Assembly: GCA_008931825.1 (NCBI GenBank)
Contig: QXVZ01007112.1
Span: 1 to 58,244, forward strand
Direction: 5' to 3'
DNA: 58,244 nt
From: Phallusia fumigata
Taxonomy: Eukaryota > Chordata > Ascidiacea > Phlebobranchia > Ascidiidae
Part shown: piece after piece, positions 20,916 through 58,244 of the stretch
Position numbering within the stretch: position 1 is the stretch's first letter
Layout: every line of letters begins with the position of its first letter
Translations under genes and position numbers: made by a program
Notes under the pieces: model-generated
The model's database searches: none
Told to the model about the DNA's origin: nothing
The model's input: the letters and a program-made list of their open reading frames with translations, nothing else

Positions 20916-22297
20916 GGTACTATTACCTGATATTTGTGGCAGATTTGGATTGACCCAGAAGCCTTAACAAACATATTGTTGGTTGCACCAAACAAAAAAG
21001 GTGTTTTTTTTGTTTGTGTTTTTTTTTTGTTTTTTTCAACATCACCTGAAACAGCTATGTTGGGTTTCAAGGAGCAGGAAATTGTTAGGATTTTTTTAAA
21101 CCAAGATTTGAAAGCAGGAATAAGTTAAATATATATAGTTTGAGATTCTCCTAATTTCAGACTTGCTAATCCGAATGAGTTAAAATTTAAAATGCATGGT
21201 TAGTATACAGAGTTTGTCGATTTCTGGGTTGGCTGAGGTGGCGGCCAACCCATTGGAAATTTCTAGGGTGGCAGCCATTATAAAAATTCTATGCTGTCAC
21301 TCCAGAAATTTCCTGGATTGTTGCTTGCACCGACACGAGGATTTTCTAAAGACTTACAAATGCTATGAACCAGCAGGCGCACGTTGTGTAATTTTATCAC
21401 ATGTCAGATTGCTCAGATTTGATCATTTGCCACCCCGCTCTAAAAAAAATTTGCTACAAAATCGATGCTTACAAACCCATATATGTGTTTGAATGCTGAC
21501 TATTCTGCTCAAAGCGCAAGAGACATGATGCAAGTGAATGAAACACCAACAATGATGTATGGGCCTAATTGATAAATGTCATTACTCAAAAAACGATGTT
21601 TGTTTCAAGGTATTCTGCCTTCATACACGATCTTGTGCTATAACTAACAATGCTAACAACGAAAAAATGCAACAGAGGATTTATGATTATTCAGTTTCGT
21701 AACAATGAAACTGTTAAACAGGTTTTTTGTGATGCTGCAGTTTGTGGTGAGTTAAGGTATTTGTGATTGCCAATGCCATATTGTGATAAAATTGAGGACT
21801 TCACGGTCAGATGGTAGGTGTTACAGACAACCCAATCAGCGACACATATTGTTTTCACTCGGTTTGTTTGTTTTTTTGTTTTTTTTCTACCCCGAGCTTG
21901 TCCATGTCGTTTTGCCATGAAATGTACGGTGGATTTGGATGAAACTTTTACAGCTGGTAGATATGACCATGAAGTTATGCCACCTGTTTCATTTAACCCC
22001 ATAGACCAAGTGGTTACCCCGCTAGCCCCAAAACAGTAAAAGGTTTTGCATGCTTGCAAACACCACAAGCGATATGGATACATAAGTGAAACTGAAGTCA
22101 TTGAGTATAAACCACTTCGAAGTTGAATGGAAGTTAAGTGGTTGGTGGTTCAAGTTCGGCTTATTAACAACTTATTGGGCATGAGGCCCTAGTGTTTGTT
22201 TTGTGGCTCCCTCTGGTGGTTAACATTGTCTCCGATTGGAATAAAATTTTAATACATTTTAGGTTGGACCATTTTGGTTTATCGATTCCGACGTTTT
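20650..22297 (+). repeat. Duplicated block around the gap, copy 1 (1,648 bp)
   Basis: Matches 22447-24094 at a shift of 1,797 bp with only a few base changes (for example AACGAAAAAATG against AATGAAAAAATG). It runs straight into the N gap. It includes a TATGGGTCC-family piece at 21848-22060. Confidence 0.9.
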
Positions 22298-22446
22298 NNN
22301 NNNNNNNNNNNNNNNNNNNNNNNNNNNNNNNNNNNNNNNNNNNNNNNNNNNNNNNNNNNNNNNNNNNNNNNNNNNNNNNNNNNNNNNNNNNNNNNNNNNN
22401 NNNNNNNNNNNNNNNNNNNNNNNNNNNNNNNNNNNNNNNNNNNNNN
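22298..22446. other. Assembly gap, 149 N
   Basis: A run of N joining the end of one duplicated copy to the start of the other. Any ORF crossing it is meaningless. Confidence 0.98.
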
Positions 22447-24094
22447 GCATGCTTGGCTCCATTTTCACGTGTCTACCTTTCCATCTGTCTACGCCAACGG
22501 TAACACAATCATTAACGTTTACAATTTTTAAAATCGATGATAAAAACTTTATTAGTAATAGTACTTTGCCGTGTTGTATGAAGTTGATACCTGTTTAATT
22601 ATGAGCGAATACGTGTCGGCGTTGTATAAGAGCAAGTGTAATTAGGCGCATTATACATATAAACTCAGAAGGAAAGGGACCTGGCATGCTGACAAACCTA
22701 CCCCCCTAGTTGGGTACTATTACCTGATATTTGTGGCAGATTTGGATTGACCCAGAAGCCTTAACAAACATATTGTTGGTTGCACCAAACAAAAAAGGTG
22801 TTTTTTTTGTTTGTGTTTTTTTTTTGTTTTTTTCAACATCACCTGAAACAGCTATGTTGGGTTTCAAGGAGCAGGAAATTGTTAGGATTTTTTTAAACCA
22901 AGATTTGAAAGCAGGAATAAGTTAAATATATATAGTTTGAGATTCTCCTAATTTCAGACTTGCTAATCCGAATGAGTTAAAATTTAAAATGCATGGTTAG
23001 TATACAGAGTTTGTCGATTTCTGGGTTGGCTGAGGTGGCGGCCAACCCATTGGAAATTTCTAGGGTGGCAGCCATTATAAAAATTCTATGCTGTCACTCC
23101 AGAAATTTCCTGGATTGTTGCTTGCACCGACACGAGGATTTTCTAAAGACTTACAAATGCTATGAACCAGCAGGCGCACGTTGTGTAATTTTATCACATG
23201 TCAGATTGCTCAGATTTGATCATTTGCCACCCCGCTCTAAAAAAAATTTGCTACAAAATCGATGCTTACAAACCCATATATGTGTTTGAATGCTGACTAT
23301 TCTGCTCAAAGCGCAAGAGACATGATGCAAGTGAATGAAACACCAACAATGATGTATGGGCCTAATTGATAAATGTCATTACTCAAAAAACGATGTTTGT
23401 TTCAAGGTATTCTGCCTTCATACACGATCTTGTGCTATAACTAACAATGCTAACAATGAAAAAATGCAACAGAGGATTTATGATTATTCAGTTTCGTAAC
23501 AATGAAACTGTTAAACAGGTTTTTTGTGATGCTGCAGTTTGTGGTGAGTTAAGGTATTTGTGATTGCCAATGCCATATTGTGATAAAATTGAGGACTTCA
23601 CGGTCAGATGGTAGGTGTTACAGACAACCCAATCAGCGACACATATTGTTTTCACTCGGTTTGTTTGTTTTTTTGTTTTTTTTCTACCCCGAGCTTGTCC
23701 ATGTCGTTTTGCCATGAAATGTACGGTGGATTTGGATGAAACTTTTACAGCTGGTAGATATGACCATGAAGTTATGCCACCTGTTTCATTTAACCCCATA
23801 GACCAAGTGGTTACCCCGCTAGCCCCAAAACAGTAAAAGGTTTTGCATGCTTGCAAACACCACAAGCGATATGGATACATAAGTGAAACTGAAGTCATTG
23901 AGTATAAACCACTTCGAAGTTGAATGGAAGTTCAGTGGTTGGTGGTTCAAGTTCGGCTTATTAACAACTTATTGGGCATGAGGCCCTAGTGTTTGTTTTG
24001 TGGCTCCCTCTGGTGGTTAACATTGTCTCCGATTGGAATAAAATTTTAATACATTTTAGGTTGGACCATTTTGGTTTATCGATTCCGACGTTTT
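22447..24094 (+). repeat. Duplicated block around the gap, copy 2 (1,648 bp)
   Basis: Second copy of 20650-22297. It begins at the first base after the gap and continues into the TOGARAM flank, so the pair is probably two haplotypes placed in series. Confidence 0.9.
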
Positions 24095-24770
24095 AAAAAA
24101 TAGCCCCAGCGGTTACCCCACTAGCCCCCTAAAATGGGTTAAATTACTAAAAAACGTCCCAATAAGGTGAAATTCGGACAGTTTGTATAACATGTCATTG
24201 TGATGCAATGTTTGATGTGTTTTACAGATAGCCCCAGCAGTTACCCCAATAGCCCCCTAAAATGGGTCAAATAGTTAAACAATTTCCGATTTGGATGAAA
24301 TTTGGACAGTTTGCATAACATGTCGTTGTGGTGCAACAATTTATGTATGCAACAGACTTTCTTTTCAGCTGACTAGCAGGTATTCAGTTTGTAAATTTCA
24401 AGCTGTGATTGCATAATCACTGAAACTGCTTTGGAAAAGGTCATTCGGAGTTTGTGGTTTGGTTTGCTGTGGCCTGGATAAAGGTTGCTGCTGGTCAACC
24501 TATTGGTTAGTGTGGCTATAAAGGGTTAAACTGCACTTTGATTTTGGACATAGAGATATTGTTAGAAATGATTTTGTTTGATTTGATTCAAAAAGGTAAC
24601 TTTTACTTTTTGTTTACATGTTTCATTCTGAGATTTGAACTAACCATGCCCTATTAACAACGCTACATATTTGTAGGACCCTTGCATTTATGCTTGCAGA
24701 GTGTGGTATAAAATGTTTACACTGGAAAAATACAGCCCAATGTTATGCGGTTATTGATGTGTATATATAT
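24095..24770 (+). repeat. TATGGGTCC family: monomers plus tail, upstream of the large TOGARAM exon
   Basis: About two 129-bp monomers (TAGCCCCAGCAGTTACCCC...GACAGTTTG) are followed by the unique block with CCTATTGGTTAGTGTGGCTAT and then GGACCCTTGCATTTATGCTTGCAGAG...TATAAAATG, an eroded form of the family's 3' hairpin. Confidence 0.65.
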
Positions 24771-24890
24771 TCACAAACTTTTATACTTTTTGCAAACAAA
24801 TGATTGAAAATAGTGTGGTTAAAAATATTTGAAGTTTATATGATTTCTGAATTATACAACAATAGTACTACATCTATTGTTCTCTTTCAG

Positions 24891-57145
<32,255 letters not shown>

Positions 57146-57233
57146 GTAAGTTAATGCTGTTCTACAAAACAGCCAGTGCTTCTTTGTTATCAAATTTTTT
57201 AATTTTACTAATCCTGAAGGTGACACTTATTAT

Positions 57234-58244
57234 TATGGGTCCCCTTCCATGAAGGGGACACATATTGTTTTTCTCTGTTTTTTTCTTTATTTCCTTATAT
57301 CTGTCTTGTTCTCACGCGAGTTTGTTCTCTCGTTTGGTCAACAAAGAGTTGTTCAAACTTCTTCAAATTTTCACACATGATAGATGGGTATGTAAAATTG
57401 TGCACTGACAACTTTTTACCCCAGTTTACCCATCGGTACACCCATAGGGCCCAAAATGTGAAATTTTTGGCAATATTAGCAAAGTAAGTCACCTAGAAGT
57501 TTCCTATTTTAATAGTTGATGCAATGCAAAGTATTTTTAATGATTTTTAGGCTTTAATTTGGATTCAACCATTTTTACCTTTGCTTCAGACATAGTAATC
57601 CAAATGTATTACCATTTAAAATGTAAGTATATGGGGTGCTCTTCATTGGTTGTTTAAAATTTTAGGCTGATCGGCCTAGTATTTACCCTTACAGCTGTAA
57701 ATATGTGTTTTAACACTTACTGTTTTGCCCCAAATGCAAAACGACCTGACATGAGGGAGTGATTGGGTTTACGACACAAGCGACGCAACGCTTAGCTGTT
57801 GGGAACAGACTGCTGTTTAAACATAAACAGGCATTCGTTCGGTGCTGCAAGGCAGGCGTTTCGCTAATCAAAATTAAGCGGTGATGACCTTAATATGTTT
57901 GCTGTTTTGTGATGTAAAAGACAGTGCAGCACAGCAATTTATTTATTCGTTTGTACACACAACACCTGCCAATATGTATAAAGAGATTATCATTTTTCAC
58001 CACTACTTTACGTGATTGTGTAGTGTTAACCGACATACTTTTGCTAAACAACCCTCTACAGCTGCACTCTCTTGTACAGTAGCATGTAAGCTTATATTTG
58101 GTTGGTCAAAAAGCACAATGTTATTATTGGATTTACAGTGCATTGCTGAAACCACATTGGAAAGGGTTGGTCAAACTATTGGTTAGTGTGACTGTGGGGT
58201 TTAATTCAAGCTTTTGACATTGAGTTGAAATGACATGATGTAGG
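57234..58244 (+). mobile_element. TATGGGTCC family, subfamily B copy running off the window
   Basis: Clean 5' end TATGGGTCCCCTTCCATGAAG, pyrimidine run, CACACATGATAGATGGGTAT, the GCGGTGATGACC, AGCATGTAAGCTTATATTTGG and CAAACTATTGGTTAGTGTG blocks. The 3' end is beyond 58244. Confidence 0.75.

Noticed and set aside
21691..22101. 136-codon minus-strand frame present twice (also 23488-23898)
   Set aside because: Appears conserved only because the block is duplicated at the gap; lies over repeat sequence.

Overview
This is nuclear DNA of an invertebrate animal. It is AT-rich, all three genes have GT-AG introns, and the spaces between exons are packed with non-coding repeats. The gene set (a Bcl-2 relative, a Shaker-type potassium channel and a TOGARAM-type ciliary TOG protein), the compact gene structures and the many near-identical local duplications at N marks fit a highly heterozygous marine invertebrate. 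An ascidian such as a Ciona relative is my best guess, but no sequence here proves the species.

Layout. 1-4450: repeats, including a tRNA-derived SINE and two non-autonomous hAT-type elements with perfect 8-bp target duplications. 4.45-5.75 kb (minus): a Bcl-2 family gene with BH4, BH3, BH1 and BH2 regions in three modelled exons. 5.9-12.4 kb: more hAT elements (one with a fossil transposase C-terminus), degenerate tandem repeats, a 51-bp minisatellite and a 754-bp duplicated block between single Ns. 12.4-15.45 kb (minus): a complete five-exon Shaker/Kv1 channel gene, 493 aa, with GYGD filter and a C-terminal ETDV PDZ ligand. 15.5-24.9 kb: sparse sequence, a second SINE, and a 1.65-kb duplication around the 149-N gap. 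24.9 kb to the end (plus): a TOGARAM1-like gene, modelled as 15 exons whose phases all agree (1,246 codons from the first ATG of the large exon). It covers TOG1, TOG2, a low-complexity linker and the start of TOG3, and runs off the window.

The TOGARAM introns are loaded with one repeat family, nearly always in the gene's orientation. Its copies begin with TATGGGTCCCC and a hairpin, may carry 129-bp tandem monomers, and end with a second hairpin, a GGGACCC motif and CCACCCTTCTAG-T. This architecture resembles Helentron-associated non-autonomous elements (HINEs) and is the best candidate for an undescribed element. A piggyBac-type element carrying a nested copy, a 331-base poly-G run and several N-bounded duplications complete the region.

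The three genes have no evident functional link: apoptosis control, membrane excitability and ciliary microtubule assembly. Exon models were made by hand from splice signals, reading phase and remembered family similarity; no search was run.
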